19,956 bases of DNA from Chromera velia. Lineage: Eukaryota; Sar; Chromeraceae. Each line of letters starts with the position of its first letter. Within the stretch, counting starts at the first letter, position 1. Below the pieces are notes generated by a model. The model saw nothing but the letters and a program-made list of their open reading frames with translations. It was not told the DNA's origin and searched no databases. The stretch is taken from the NCBI GenBank assembly GCA_018398765.1, contig JAHBMJ010003326.1, forward strand, positions 149,035-168,990. Reading direction: 5' to 3'. A program made the translations under genes and the position numbers. Shown in pieces: positions 10,301 through 19,900 of the stretch.

Positions 10301-11317
10301 GCAGCCAGCTAAATGTCACGATGACGCGGATCTCTCACACTACAACCGGAGAAGAGGAGATGCCTCTGCAGGGCGCAAAAAGATCCGAAGAGTGAGCGAG
10401 TGATAAAAACAAAGAAAGCTTTCCCGATTTCCCGCAAGAAAGCACAGAAGAGCAGGGAAGGAGCTCTTTCATGTCACCCAAAGGGAATTCTCTCTTAGAC
10501 AAAAGTCAGAAAAACAAGGCGCAGCACCTGCCACAAAACAAAACCCCCAACGGGCAAGCAAGCGAACAAGCAGACCGACAACACAGACACAACCAGTCAG
10601 CAAACACACACAGCAAGCGATCAAATGAGTGGTCATAGTCAAGCAGCCAACCAGCCGCCGTATGAGTTAATTCATCAAGCAACTATCCAGGCGAGCAGTC
10701 TATCATCAAGCACAGAATAACAGAACAAACACAGGACACACCAAAAGAGCGACCAAACAACGAACCATTCAGGAACAAACTCAAGGAAGAATCGGGGTGG
10801 CGTTTGTCTTTGCGTTTGTCTTTGTTGTCCTAATGGAGGGGCCCAGGCTGGCTGCATTGAAGGAAGGAAGGTTGAGGAAGAGACCAATTTGATCCATCTC
10901 AGTGCTGCACTGTGCCTACTCCAACGAGTGAGTGAGAATAGAGGAGACCTAGAAATGACCCGGTTGCACATGCGCCCCTTTGCGCAAATGACTCGACCAA
11001 AATTCGCCTTTGTACTCCGAACTCAAACATCGACCGAGGCTGTCTAGGCGGTCTTCAAGGCGCTGAATCACGGCCCCATCCATTCTGGTCCCTCACCCAC
11101 CGAGTAGACTTTCTCCGCCACAATTTGAGAAGAGAGAAACACACATTGCATCTCCCCGTTTTGCTGCCTCAGCTCCAGCCTGAAGATCACCTGCAGGTCA
11201 GCCAGATTCAGGGCACACAGACACACATAGAAAAACAAATGTGATCAAAGAGAGATGAAACGCAAATGCACAACCACCAAGCAACCGTGAGGCATGAGTG
11301 CCAAACAAAGAAAGACA

Positions 11318-11351
<34 letters not shown>

Positions 11352-13973
11352 CAAGAAAGAAAAGAAAGAAAGAAAGAAAGAAAGAAAGAAAAAAGAACCA
11401 CACGGGACAGGGGGCAGGGGGATGCCGCTATCAAAGAGTTGAGAAATGAGCCCCATAGCCGCATGTTGCATTACCTCAACGCACAGACACCAACCGAACC
11501 GACACCCTGTCCGGAATGGATGATACCCTCACCACCACATTCGTGGAGTAATGCCAAATGTCTGACTGACAGCCTTCAAAGAGCCAACACAGTCAAGAAC
11601 GCCAAAGAACTGAGAGTTGTCCGAGGAGACCGCAAACATGGTATACGCTCTCGTGGAAGGCAGAGCTTCCAGAGCCACAAAATTCCCCCTGCGACAACAA
11701 ACACAGAACACATAGAAACAAGAGAGGTAGCACATTTTTCTTCTTTTGCCTTTTGTCCCACCAGGGTTTTTTTGCTTTTTAAATCTGGCCACTCGTTTTT
11801 TTGTAGATACATAGACCCACACAGATGCCGTCTGATGTGAGTCCCAACTTCCGGACCTTCCCTTGGTCATTCGGTGAAAGCATGTCCACCCACAAACACA
11901 CAGCCCCCTTCTTCAGGCTTCTCTCTGTGCCCCCGTGTATGCCGACCTCGTCTTTGGGCATCACCCCGAAATTCCATTGACTGTCTGACTGACCGAAGGT
12001 TTGGGACGCGCACTTCTGACTGCCGGGCGTTCTGCACCGCTCCCTGACTAGTCCAACAGACGATCGACAACGCTCCTGCATTCATCCGAAGGAAACGAAA
12101 AAAGAAGCACGGGGGGAAGAGACACACTCAGAGAGAGGAGGGAGGAGTCAGAAGAGAGGAAGAAAAATCCGCACGGCAAGAGAGAGAGAGGTTCAGAGAT
12201 ACAGACAGACTTGGCATGCGACACGTGCAAGAATGAAAGAGAGACGTGACTGTGAGCGAGTGCCGAGACAGACGAGAGAAGAATGGAGAAGGAGCTAAGT
12301 GGCCGAAGTCAGAGAAAAGAAACGCTGCACACCTTCCGACATCAGTCGAAACGACCGAAAGCAGAAGAAAAAGAATAAAGCTAGAAAAAAAAAGACCTTC
12401 AGGACCTCCTCCCAGAATGAATTCCGCCCCAACACAGGCACTCCAAGAACGGGGGGCACAAACTGCAAGCGCAAAGGGGAGTCCAAAGGCAATAGCAGAG
12501 GAAGGTAGGGAGGTCCATTGCGTCTCTCCTTCACTCTCTCACCTCCATCCTCACAAACTTCTTGTCAACCCGCAGACCTTTCAGTTGTGCCAGACGGGAG
12601 AGGAAAGACGGAATCCCCCCCCCACGCGATTGAAGCGATCGGCGGACTCGGAGAGGCTTCCATTCTTTTAAAAACTGTCCGGCTACTTCATCCTCAGACA
12701 AATCTGAAAGTCTTGAAAAAGTGTCTCCAACAGTGCACAGCAATCGCGTCTGACTTTTGGTGGAAAGGCATTGCTTTTTTCTTCTTTCCTCTCCCCCTTC
12801 TTCTCTCAGGATGATCTCGAATGAATCCCCACACCCCATGACGGCTGACCACAAGCGATGTTGTTCCCCCGAAGGAAGCCACGAGTCGAAAGTTGACTGA
12901 TGTCCTTCATGCTCGCAGGAGTAGGCCAGCTTTCCGAGGAAAGCATACACCCAAAATTACCCAACATGACCAGTCTCTGGAGTCCTGCAGGGAAGGAGCA
13001 AGAGAGGGATGAAGGAAAAGATCCAGCCATTTCGAGGGGGCAGGTGCAGAAACACACACCGAGGGGAAAGAGAATCCCACGACAGGTGAAACAAACAGAC
13101 ATGAAAGCCATCCAATAAATGTACAGCCTTCAAACACTTTCGCAGTAACGCAAAGCCTCCACCAGTGTCTTCCTCTCCCCTTCTCGTTGCTGACCGCAAA
13201 AAACCAGATCAGTGAGGGGCTGCAGCCCAAAAGCGACGTCGACTTTCCGGATCAATGTCTGCAGGGCATCCACAGACAAAAAGGGGGGAAGTCAAGTAAA
13301 GAAACAGCACAACAGAGGAGGATAAAGGATGCATGTACTCAGGGAGGACGCGTCAACAAACATCGACAGACAGAGGCGCTGTTTTGACTGCGCCAGAGCA
13401 AAACAATTCACACGCCGCTTCCCCAGAACGGGGCTGCCTGCCTGCCTCATTGCGACAGTCTGGTTCAACGGAAGCATCCACCTCGGTCGGAAAAGCACTG
13501 GCAAATACGCACAGGAGAGAAGCCTTCGTCGTCAAAGAAACAGGCAAGCGAAGTTCAGGAAGTCAAAGGGAGAAGGAAGATATTGAAGAGAAAACAAGAA
13601 AGAAAACGAGAAAGGGGGGGGAGGAGCAAAGAAAAGGAAGTACTCTTACTAACCACCGTCCCTATTTGTACACTCAAAAGAAATACCGCGCTCTCCCCCC
13701 GCGAAGCCCTGTCAACGTTCACTTCCCTCTCCCCGATACCCGTGTACACCGCCGCCTCTGCAGCGACCGCCACCACCTCATGGTCCCCCCTCAGTCGCAT
13801 CTGCATCACACGAAGCCCCTCCTTGACCGAACGGAGAACCCCTTGTTGGAGAAGAGCACCGAGGGGGTCTGGACCCAACTGCATCCAGCAGACAAACAAA
13901 GATGGAAGGATTGGGACACACCATCATTCTCACATGGGAAAATCACTCACTCACTCACTCACTCACTCACTCA

Positions 13974-14028
<55 letters not shown>

Positions 14029-15275
14029 GCGCATCACTTAAAAAATGTGAAGAGGGGAGAGATTACATGAAACTCAACGAAAGCAGAAATGAAAAGTGAA
14101 AAGAAAGAGGAAGGCGTCCCTCTGTACGCCTGCAAATGGCAGCGCGTCACTCGCTTTTTCTCTATCGATGGCAGTCGCCTGATGATGCGCTTTTGTGCGT
14201 ATCTGCAGGTTTCGGTGTTTGTGAGTGCGCGCGCCGCATATCTAATTTATTGTCTGCGTGCGATTTTGTATGTGCGTGTGGGAGTGAGTGAGAGAGCGTG
14301 TCAGTCACCCAATCACCTGAATCTCTGCACTAGGCCGCAGAGTGTCTCCACCAAGAGTCGTCTCCAGGTGCTGCAAGGAACACGGGCAGGCCGGGCTGTG
14401 CTTTTCACAGATCATATGCGATGACGAATCATACACATTAAGACAGAGCTACCAAGCAACCACAAGAGGTGCACTGTCAGGAAGGAGAAGGAATTCACGG
14501 AGGAGATCTTCAGGGCGACGACACGGAAGCAGAGCAGACTGAGTGAGATGAAGGCCCTTCCTGAACACCCTTCTGCAGTGTTGCTACACTGTGTCTGCCC
14601 TTGTAATCGCATACTGGTGCCTTGCGAAATCCCTCGTGCGAAAACAAAGGGCCCGCATAACGTTTGTTCTTGCTTGCTTGCCTTCAGTGGCACACAGACT
14701 GACCTCACGGGGGCCCTTGGGCTCTTTGCACCTCTCCCCGTGGAGATGCAGGAACACCTCAGCTGCCCTGAAACACCGCAACGCTGCACACGCAGGGATT
14801 GGGAAACACGACTTACATTCATCTCAGCAGGCTCTTGACACATGATGTACGTGAGGCGGAAAGACAGATCAAGCGCAGAGAACGAAGGAGAACAATGCAA
14901 AGTACCACCCCGCCTTCTTTCTGCTGCCAGGATGATCGACTCACTTGCGGCGTAAGGGACTAGCAGGACATCCTTCTCGTTGCTCAGGCAGACCGCGGTC
15001 TCGGGGGTGCTGTTTCCCTTCCCGCTGATGCGCACCAGTCGGGAGTTGGGTGCTCCGATCAAGTCACACCCTGCAAGCACCGGGGAGTAACATTGAGTAT
15101 GCACACTTTCAGGCAGCGGAAGAAAGACTGAATGAATGTTGAGAGGGCGACTGAGTAGAAATCTTCAGGGGTTCTGAGACTTATGTATACCCCGTCTCCG
15201 AATAAAGCTGCGTGACTAATATGACAGACCATGATGAAACTTCACGGTTGCTTTTCCCCCCGGTCGCTCCCCCAT
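3958..15275 (-). CDS. NUP214/Nup159-like FG nucleoporin fused to protein kinase and RING/RBR-like E3 module (multi-exon)
   Basis: Proposed exons in transcript order: 15275-15230 (tentative start), 15070-14945, 14783-14704, 14370-14317, 13878-13657 or -13650, 13258-13138 or -13195, 12984-12850, 12703-12543, 12462-12406 or -12397, 12075-11994, 11688-11571, 11190-11097, possibly 10365-10344, 10254-10181, 9597-9533, 9473 (or 9461)-9309, 8986-4601, 4311-3958. Most neighbouring exons agree in phase. The predicted protein is about 2,100 aa: beta-propeller, FG/disordered region, coiled coil, kinase, RING, RBR-like cysteine module. NUP214/Nup159 sits on the cytoplasmic face of the nuclear pore, where its propeller binds the mRNA-export helicase DDX19/Dbp5. 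A kinase-E3 tail is not part of the family as I know it. Junctions near 13.65-13.26, 12.4-12.08 and 11.1-10.25 kb remain uncertain. A split into two genes at the 9308-8987 intron is possible but less likely. Confidence 0.62.
4312..4600 (-). other. Phase-0 intron splitting the RING/RBR module
   Basis: The donor is CAGAAAAAG|GTATGT with the intron starting at 4600. The acceptor is TTGAATGTGCAG|GTACGG with the intron ending at 4312. Both exons are in phase 0 and join QKK to VREIIDD, extending the charged helix into the next Cys-rich module. Without splicing the frame stops after eight residues. The intron is 289 nt. Confidence 0.8.
4740..4966 (-). other. RING (RBR RING1-like) zinc-binding domain
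   Basis: Immediately after the kinase comes a Cys/His pattern. CIAC (C1341, C1344) starts it, then SCGDAARHFMCCDC gives Cys, His, Cys, Cys ligands. VLCAQGGCPSPPFSISDL supplies the last pair. The ending, Cys-x4-Cys followed by a Phe-containing helix, resembles RING1 of RBR E3 ubiquitin ligases. Such domains bind a ubiquitin-loaded E2. A charged helical spacer with Glu/Arg-rich segments follows up to the exon end at 4601. Confidence 0.72.
5000..5735 (-). other. Protein kinase domain
   Basis: A complete bilobal kinase pattern lies in the same open frame as the coiled coil. In exon numbering the beta3 lysine is K1115 (WWVLKRY). The catalytic loop is HCDVKPSN with D1213, K1215 and N1218. The metal-binding motif is DFDG with D1231, the APE motif is LAPEH with E1265, and a late DVFSAGMVLSELL helix follows. 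Departures from consensus are HCD for HRD and DFD for DFG, Gln at the likely alpha-C Glu position (FYRQAAMLHDLQH), and a weak glycine loop. The core catalytic residues Lys, Asp, Asn and Asp are kept, so activity is possible. The family within the kinome is not assigned. Confidence 0.88.
5750..7090 (-). other. Helical/coiled-coil region
   Basis: Residues about 633-1080 of the large exon are rich in Glu, Lys, Leu, Ala and Gln with heptad-like stretches. Examples are EEEIERLEKELKRVQEDAQ and ELAKDERKIGRLLENAREEE. Few Pro residues occur, in contrast to the preceding region. In NUP214/Nup159 a coiled coil anchors the protein to NUP88/Nup82 and NUP62/Nsp1, so its place here supports the nucleoporin reading. 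I did not run a coiled-coil predictor. Confidence 0.7.
7090..8986 (-). other. FG-containing intrinsically disordered region
   Basis: This is the first ~630 residues of the large exon (numbering from Phe at 8986). It is rich in Pro, Ala, Ser, Gly and Asn, with FG-type motifs: PVLFGG near the start, SVLFGAG, APLFGG, SGLFGNLFPG, GWGLFGPSG, plus many FxP/FF variants. Such regions bind transport receptors and form the pore barrier. The number of true FG dipeptides is low compared with vertebrate NUP214. It follows directly after the propeller exons, the same order as in NUP214/Nup159. A 12-residue tandem repeat lies within it. Confidence 0.7.
8297..8404 (-). repeat. Three tandem 36-nt (12-aa) coding repeats
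   Basis: Three units of the pattern N-[IV]-G-V-P-K-S-[VA]-A-A-P-[KS] lie in frame within the FG region. The copies differ at only a few bases, so this is a recent in-frame minisatellite expansion. Looser PKAAAP-type units follow downstream in the protein. Confidence 0.9.
8987..9308 (-). other. Phase-0 intron joining propeller to FG region
   Basis: Donor ACACAG|GTGAGA (intron starts 9308) runs directly into a (GA)n tract. The acceptor is a pyrimidine-rich CCCTCGTTTCATGCAG|TTCGAA (intron ends 8987). Both flanks are phase 0, joining EYLEKTQ to FEPVLFGG. The ATG at 8992-8990 that would open the large exon on its own lies inside the acceptor, with an in-frame TGA only 33 nt upstream (9025-9023). 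Confidence 0.65.
9288..9306. repeat. (TC)n microsatellite next to splice donor
   Basis: Dinucleotide run on the plus strand; on the gene strand it is (GA)n beginning within the 5' splice site GTGAGA. Confidence 0.85.
10043..10064. repeat. (GT)n microsatellite
   Basis: About eleven uninterrupted GT units within an intron of the nucleoporin-like gene. Confidence 0.9.
11307..11396. repeat. (GAAA)n microsatellite
   Basis: A ~90-bp run of GAAA/AAAG units with a few interruptions, intronic in the nucleoporin-like gene. On the gene strand it is a (TTTC)n pyrimidine tract. Confidence 0.9.
13943..14028. repeat. Compound microsatellite (CACT)n-(TC)n-(AC)n
   Basis: Three simple repeats lie back to back: tetranucleotide CACT units to about 13975, TC units to about 14004, then AC units to about 14028. 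It is intronic, between the exons ending at 14317 and starting at 13878 on the minus strand. Confidence 0.9.
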
Positions 15276-15619
15276 CTTTGCTCGATCGTACTCCTTCTTT
15301 GATGAGAACGCCTCGAAAACTTCACCGTCTTTGCAACCACGTATTTGTGGAAGGAACTCTCCGGCTTCAAAGATCAGATTTGCCTCCTACGGTTCCACCT
15401 TCTCGCGACAGATCGATCTCAGTCCGTGAAGAATGTGCGTGCTCGTGTTATTGACTGAATGGACAAATGTATGTAAATAAGTGTATGGCAGCCTCAGCGT
15501 CTCAAAAACTTGGTTGTTCTGAGACAACTGTACACTCAAGTTCCAAGTCAACTTCTGATATTAACTTCTGTGATCGAATCACGCGGTGGCATCGTGCACG
15601 CGCGACTTGCGCGCGCGTC

Positions 15620-15815
15620 CCATTCAAACTTCTTCGCGAAAATCCTGATCGCTCCTAGTTTGGGCTGTGGGACCCGTAGACACGATTAGATTCACGTCTT
15701 AACGAAGGGTAACTCCGTTAAGCCGTATCAAGGGGGCGCATTTCGCCTAATGCCGTATAGCTGTTTCGCTTGCTTACGCAACATTAGGCGCGCGCCCGAG
15801 GGATCTAGCGGCCCC
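15620..15815. repeat. 196-bp direct repeat, copy 1
   Basis: It starts CCATTCAAACTTCTTCGCG and ends GGGATCTAGCGGCCCC. A second copy of identical length lies at 16283-16478. Inside is an inverted repeat, CGCCTAATG ... CATTAGGCG, with a ~27-nt loop. Copy 1 keeps the C/G state at all 12 sites that differ between the copies. It could be a terminal repeat of a small non-autonomous element with the DNA between as its body, or a tandemly placed SINE-like unit. Confidence 0.85.
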
Positions 15816-16282
15816 TACTATGTCGCATATGATTAGATCCCTTATCGACAATCTCCCCCCCCCGTTCACCCCGAAAAACTAGTACGGAATAGTCTTTCCC
15901 CAGTAAACTGAGTTCACTACCCGAGTAGTCGATCGGCTTTACAGCTAAGACAACGGATTAGAGACGCACTGTCTAAAGCGTGGGAGGGTGGGTTCCGGTT
16001 CGTTCGACGGAACTGTCAAAACGGACTACAGTCTTTTCTCCTTTGTTTGACTCCTCTTCAACTACTTAACATATCTTTTCTGACTTACACATTTTTCTGA
16101 GCGCGCGGCGGATAAAACCACCACCACCATTTTTTCTCGTCCGCACGGGACGGATCTGATGTTCCTGGCTCGGCGCGTTGGTGCCGCAAAGGCCGCGCCG
16201 GGTCCGGAACTATATTTCCCGTCGGATCGTGATTTCCCTCGTTTGAATGCACGGCTTCGCTCCGCAAGCTAGGCTTCACCTT

Positions 16283-16478
16283 CCATTCAAACTTCTTTGC
16301 AAAAATCCTGATTGCTCCTAGTTTGGGCTGTGGGACCCGTAGACATGATTAGATTCACGTCTTAACGAAGGGTAACTCCGTTAAACCATATTAAAGGGGC
16401 GTATTTCACCTAATGCCGTATAGCTGTTTCGCTTGCTTATGCAACATTAGGCGCGCGCCCGAGGGATCTAGCGACCCC
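16283..16478. repeat. 196-bp direct repeat, copy 2
   Basis: Same length as copy 1, no indels, 12 substitutions. Each is C-to-T or G-to-A relative to copy 1, and seven fall in CpG of copy 1. The internal inverted repeat is weakened by one of them (CGCC to CACC). The copies start 663 bp apart. Confidence 0.85.
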
Positions 16479-16949
16479 CAGTCTGAGATAGGGCCCCAGT
16501 CTAAAAAGACAAGAAACAGTAATACATAGTTTGCTTAATCAATAAACATTTATATTTATGATTTGTCATTACTGGTTCGTGTCTTAGAGCGGATCAGATA
16601 TAGCTGAAACATTCTATAATGTAGCAACTGCATGCACTTAAAGATGCAATAATTTATTGTTGCCAATAAATTTATGTCATCTTTTTTTGCTTTGGACATT
16701 GCCTCTTTCATCAACTTTGAGGTCCTATTTCAATGGTGATCTACTGACTATACAGAAGAACACACTGGATCCATGTCTGCCATCAGGTTTGCAAGGGATC
16801 AATTGGCACAGGGAGAGCCATAACATCCCCTCTGCCTTTTAAAGATGCATGGAAAGACCAAACGCTATGAGACATTGCCTTTCTCTGTCTGCAACAGATG
16901 CTTAGACATAGTAACAGCTGTCATTTAACTCCGCAAACGATGCGGCGGC

Positions 16950-19900
16950 CCAGAGACAGGGGTCTCGCCGTTCTCTGTCTGTCAGAATGGAGAGATATAC
17001 AGAGAGAGAGAGCGATCTCTGCCCTTCTTTGTCTGCAAAGAAGAAAGATATATAGAGAGAGGGGTCTCTGCTCTTCTCTGTCTGCAAAAAGAAAGATGTA
17101 CAGAGAGAAGTGTCTCTGCCCTTCTCTGTCTGCAAATGAAGATGTACAGAGAGGGGTCTCTGCCCTTCTCTATTTGCAAAGAAGAAAGATGTACAGAGAG
17201 AGGGGTCTCTGCCCTTCTCTGTCTGCAAAGAAGAAAGATATACAGAGAGAGGGTCCTGCCCTTCTCTATCTGCAACGAAGAAAGATATGCAGAGAGAGGG
17301 GTCCTGCCCTTCTCTGTCTGCAAAGAAGAAAGATATACAGAGAGAGGGTCCTGCCCTTCTCTGTCTGCAAAGAAGAAAGATATACAGAGAGAGGGTCCTG
17401 CCCTTCTCCGTCTGCACAGAAGAAGGATATACAAAGAGAGGGGTCTCTGCCCTTCTCTGTCTACAAAGAATAAAGCTGCACAAAGAGAGGGGTCAGACTT
17501 TCTACCCTTCTCTGTCTGCAAAGAAGAAAGATGTACAGAGAGAAGGTCCTGTCCTTCTTTGTCTACAAAGAAGAAGGATGTACAGAGAGAGGGGTCCTGC
17601 CCTTCTCTGTCTGCAAAGAAGAAAGATATACAGAGAGAGGAGTCCTGCCCTTCTCTGTCTGCAAAGAATGAAGATGTACAGAGAGAGGGGTCCTGCCCTT
17701 CTCTGTCTGCAAAGAAGAAGATGTATAGAGAGAGGTCTTCTGCCCTTCTCTGTCTGCAAAGAAGAAAGATGTACAGAGAGAGGGGTCTCTGCCCTTCTCT
17801 GTCTGCAAAGAAGATATACAGAGAGATGGGTCCCTGCCCTTCTCTGTCTGCACAGAAGAACGATGTACAGAGAGAGGGGTCCTGCCCTTCTCCGTCTGCA
17901 AAAAAGAAAGATGTACAGAGAGAGGGTCCTACCCTTCTCTGTCTGCGAAGAAGAAAGATATACAGAGAGAGGGTCCTGCCCTTCTCCATCTGCACAGAAG
18001 AAGGATGTACAGAGAGAGAGGTCCTACCCTTCTCTGTCTGCAAAGAATGAAGCTGCACAAAGAGAGGGGTCAGACTTTTTGCCCTTCTCTCTCTGCAAAG
18101 AAGAAAGATGTACAGAGAGAAGGTCCTGTCCTTCTTTGTCTGCAAAGAAGAAGGATGTACTGAGAGAGGGCTCCTGCCCTTCTCTGTCTGTAAAGAAGAA
18201 AGATATACAGAGAAAGGGGTCCTGCCCTTCTCTGTCTGCAAAGAATAAAGATGTACAGAGAGAGGGGTCCTGCCCTTCTCTGTCTGTAAAGAAGAGAGAT
18301 GTACAGAGAGAGGGGTTCTGCCCTTCTCTGTCTGCAAAGAAGAAAGATGTATACAGAGAGGGGTCCTGCCCTTCTCTGTCTGCAAAGAAGGATGTACCAA
18401 CAGAGGGGTCCTGCCCTTCTCTGTCTGCAAAGAAGAAAGATGTACAGAGAGAGGGGTTAGACTTTCTGCCCTTCTCTGTCTGCAAAGAAGAAAGATGTAC
18501 AGAGAGAGGGGTCCTGCCCTTCTCTGTCTGCAAAGAAGAAAGATGTACAGAGAGAGGGGTCCTGCCCTTCTCTGTCTGCAAAGAAGAAAGGTGTACAGAG
18601 ATGTACAGAGAGAGGGGTCTCTGCCTTTCTCTGTCTGCAAAAAAGAAGGATGTACAGAGAGAGGGGTCTCTGCCCTTCTTTGTCTGCAAAGAAGAAAGAT
18701 GTACAGAGAGAGGGGTCCTGCCTTCTCGGTCTACAAAGAAGAGAGATATACAGAGAGAGGGGTCCTGCCCTTCTCTGTCTGCAAAGAAAAAACATGTACA
18801 GAGAGACGGTCCTGCCCTTTTCTATCTACAAAAAAGAAAAATGTACAGAGAGAAGGGTCTTGCCCTTCTCTGTCTGCAAAGAAGAAAGATGTACAGAGAG
18901 AGGGGTCCTGCCCTTCTCTGTCTGCAAAGAATGAAGATGTACAGAGAGAGGGTCTGGCCCTTCTCTGTCTGCAAAGAAGAAAGATGTATAGAGAGAGGGG
19001 TCTCTGCCCGTCTCTGTCTGCAAAGAAGAAAGATGTACAGAGAAAGGGTCCTGCCCTTCTCTGTCTGCAAAGAAGAAAGATGTATAGAGAGAGGGGTGCC
19101 GCCTTTCTCTGTCTGCAAAGAAGAAAGATGTACAGAGAGAGGGGTCAGACTTTCTGCCCTTCTCTGTCTGCAAAGAAGAAAGATGTACAGAGAGAGGGTC
19201 CTGCCCTTCTCTGTCTGCAAAGAAGAAAGATGTACAGAGAGAGGGGTCTCTGCCCTTCTCTGTCTGCAAAGAAGAAAGATGTACAGAGAGAGGGGTCCTG
19301 CCTTTCTCTGTCTGAAGAAGAAAGATATACAGACAGAGGTGTCTCTGCCCTTCTCTGTCTGCAAAAAAGAAAGATGTACAGAGAGAGGGGTCCTGCCCTT
19401 CTCTGTCTGCAAAGAAGAAGATATACAAAGAGATGGGTCTCTGCCCTTCTCTGCAGTGGCTGCAAAGAAGAAAGATGTACAGAAAGAGGGGTCTTACCCT
19501 TCTCTGTCTGCACAGAATGAACAGATGCACAAAGAGAGGGGTCTCTGCCCTTCTCTGTCTGCAAAGAAGAAAGATGTACAGAGAAAGGGGTCCTGCCCTT
19601 CTCTGTTTGAAGAAGAAAGATATATAGACAGAGGTGTCTCTGCCCTTCTCTGTCTGCAAAAAAGAAAGATGTACTGAGAGAGGGCTCCTGCCCTTCTCTG
19701 ACTACAAAGAATGAAGATGTACAGAGAGAGGGGTCTTGCACTTCTCTGTCTGCAAAGAATGAAGATATAGAGAGAGAGGAGTCCTGCCCTTCTCTGTCTG
19801 CAAAGAAGGAAGATGTACAGAGAGATGGGTTCCTGCCCTTCTCTGTCCTGCAAAGAAGAAAGATGTACCAAGAGAAGGGTCCTGCCCTTCTCTGTCTGCA

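Larger units (their letters stand above)
9309..15275 (-). other. NUP214-like N-terminal beta-propeller exons
   Basis: Small exons (46-229 nt) with GTGAGT/GTCAGT-type donors and CAG acceptors. From memory, the spliced peptides track human NUP214 in order. Exons 15070-14945 and 14783-14704 join to give LLVPYAATLRCFRAAEVF, against LVFAGGASGLQIFPTKNLL. Exon 12075 gives ALSIVCWTSQG, against TSVCWSPKG. Exon 11688 gives ALPSTRAYTMFAVSSD, against VLWIGTYVFAIVYAAAD. Exon 10254 gives LFILSSGYQSTVDVIL, against DLVLAASAASTEVSIL. Exon 9597 ends in HELPTFEQTGK. The last exon gives GPPMLLVAGSDGVMCTEY, against APVLMLLSTDGVLCPFY. A candidate start exon (15275-15230) has AAGATGG context and begins MGERPGGKATVKFHH. 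Its donor GTCTGT is weak. The identification is strong for the later blades. The middle (13.3-12.4 kb) is less certain. Confidence 0.65.
15276..16950. other. Non-coding region upstream of the nucleoporin-like gene
   Basis: It should contain the promoter of the minus-strand gene near 15280-15600. I recognise no promoter motif. From 15620 to 16478 it carries a pair of direct repeats, listed separately. From about 16480 it is AT-rich without clear genes. A 77-codon plus-strand ATG frame at 15221-15454 has no family similarity and overlaps the tentative first exon on the other strand. Confidence 0.5.

Noticed and set aside
13292-13547. Extra exon in the 13.3-13.55 kb interval
   Set aside because: Two frames are open after a CAG-type acceptor, but no donor gives a phase that fits the exon at 13258; kept out of the model.
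14849-14865. 17-nt micro-exon encoding PAEMN before a GTAAGT donor
   Set aside because: Joining 14945 directly to 14783 keeps phase and gives a better match to NUP214 (AATLRCFR), so the micro-exon is not needed.
14412-15104. Unspliced 230-codon minus-strand gene
   Set aside because: It starts with GTG and runs through clear splice sites (acceptor before 15070, donor after 14945); only the spliced part matches a NUP214-like propeller.
15212-15454. Small plus-strand gene
   Set aside because: Its frame opens at GTG (first ATG 15221), it has no recognisable family, and it overlaps the tentative first exon of the minus-strand gene.
15940-16020. tRNA-like segment with GGTTCGTTCGACGG
   Set aside because: A T-arm-like string is present but I cannot fold a matching acceptor stem, D arm and anticodon arm around it.
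16085-16279. 64-codon minus-strand frame between the 196-bp repeats
   Set aside because: It is short, with a poly-Trp stretch from CCA repeats and no similarity to transposase or reverse transcriptase motifs.
16982-19741. Very long open frames (up to ~800 codons) on both strands
   Set aside because: They are translations of the 48-bp minisatellite in several frames at once, with no ordinary protein features; unit length divisible by three explains the lack of stops.
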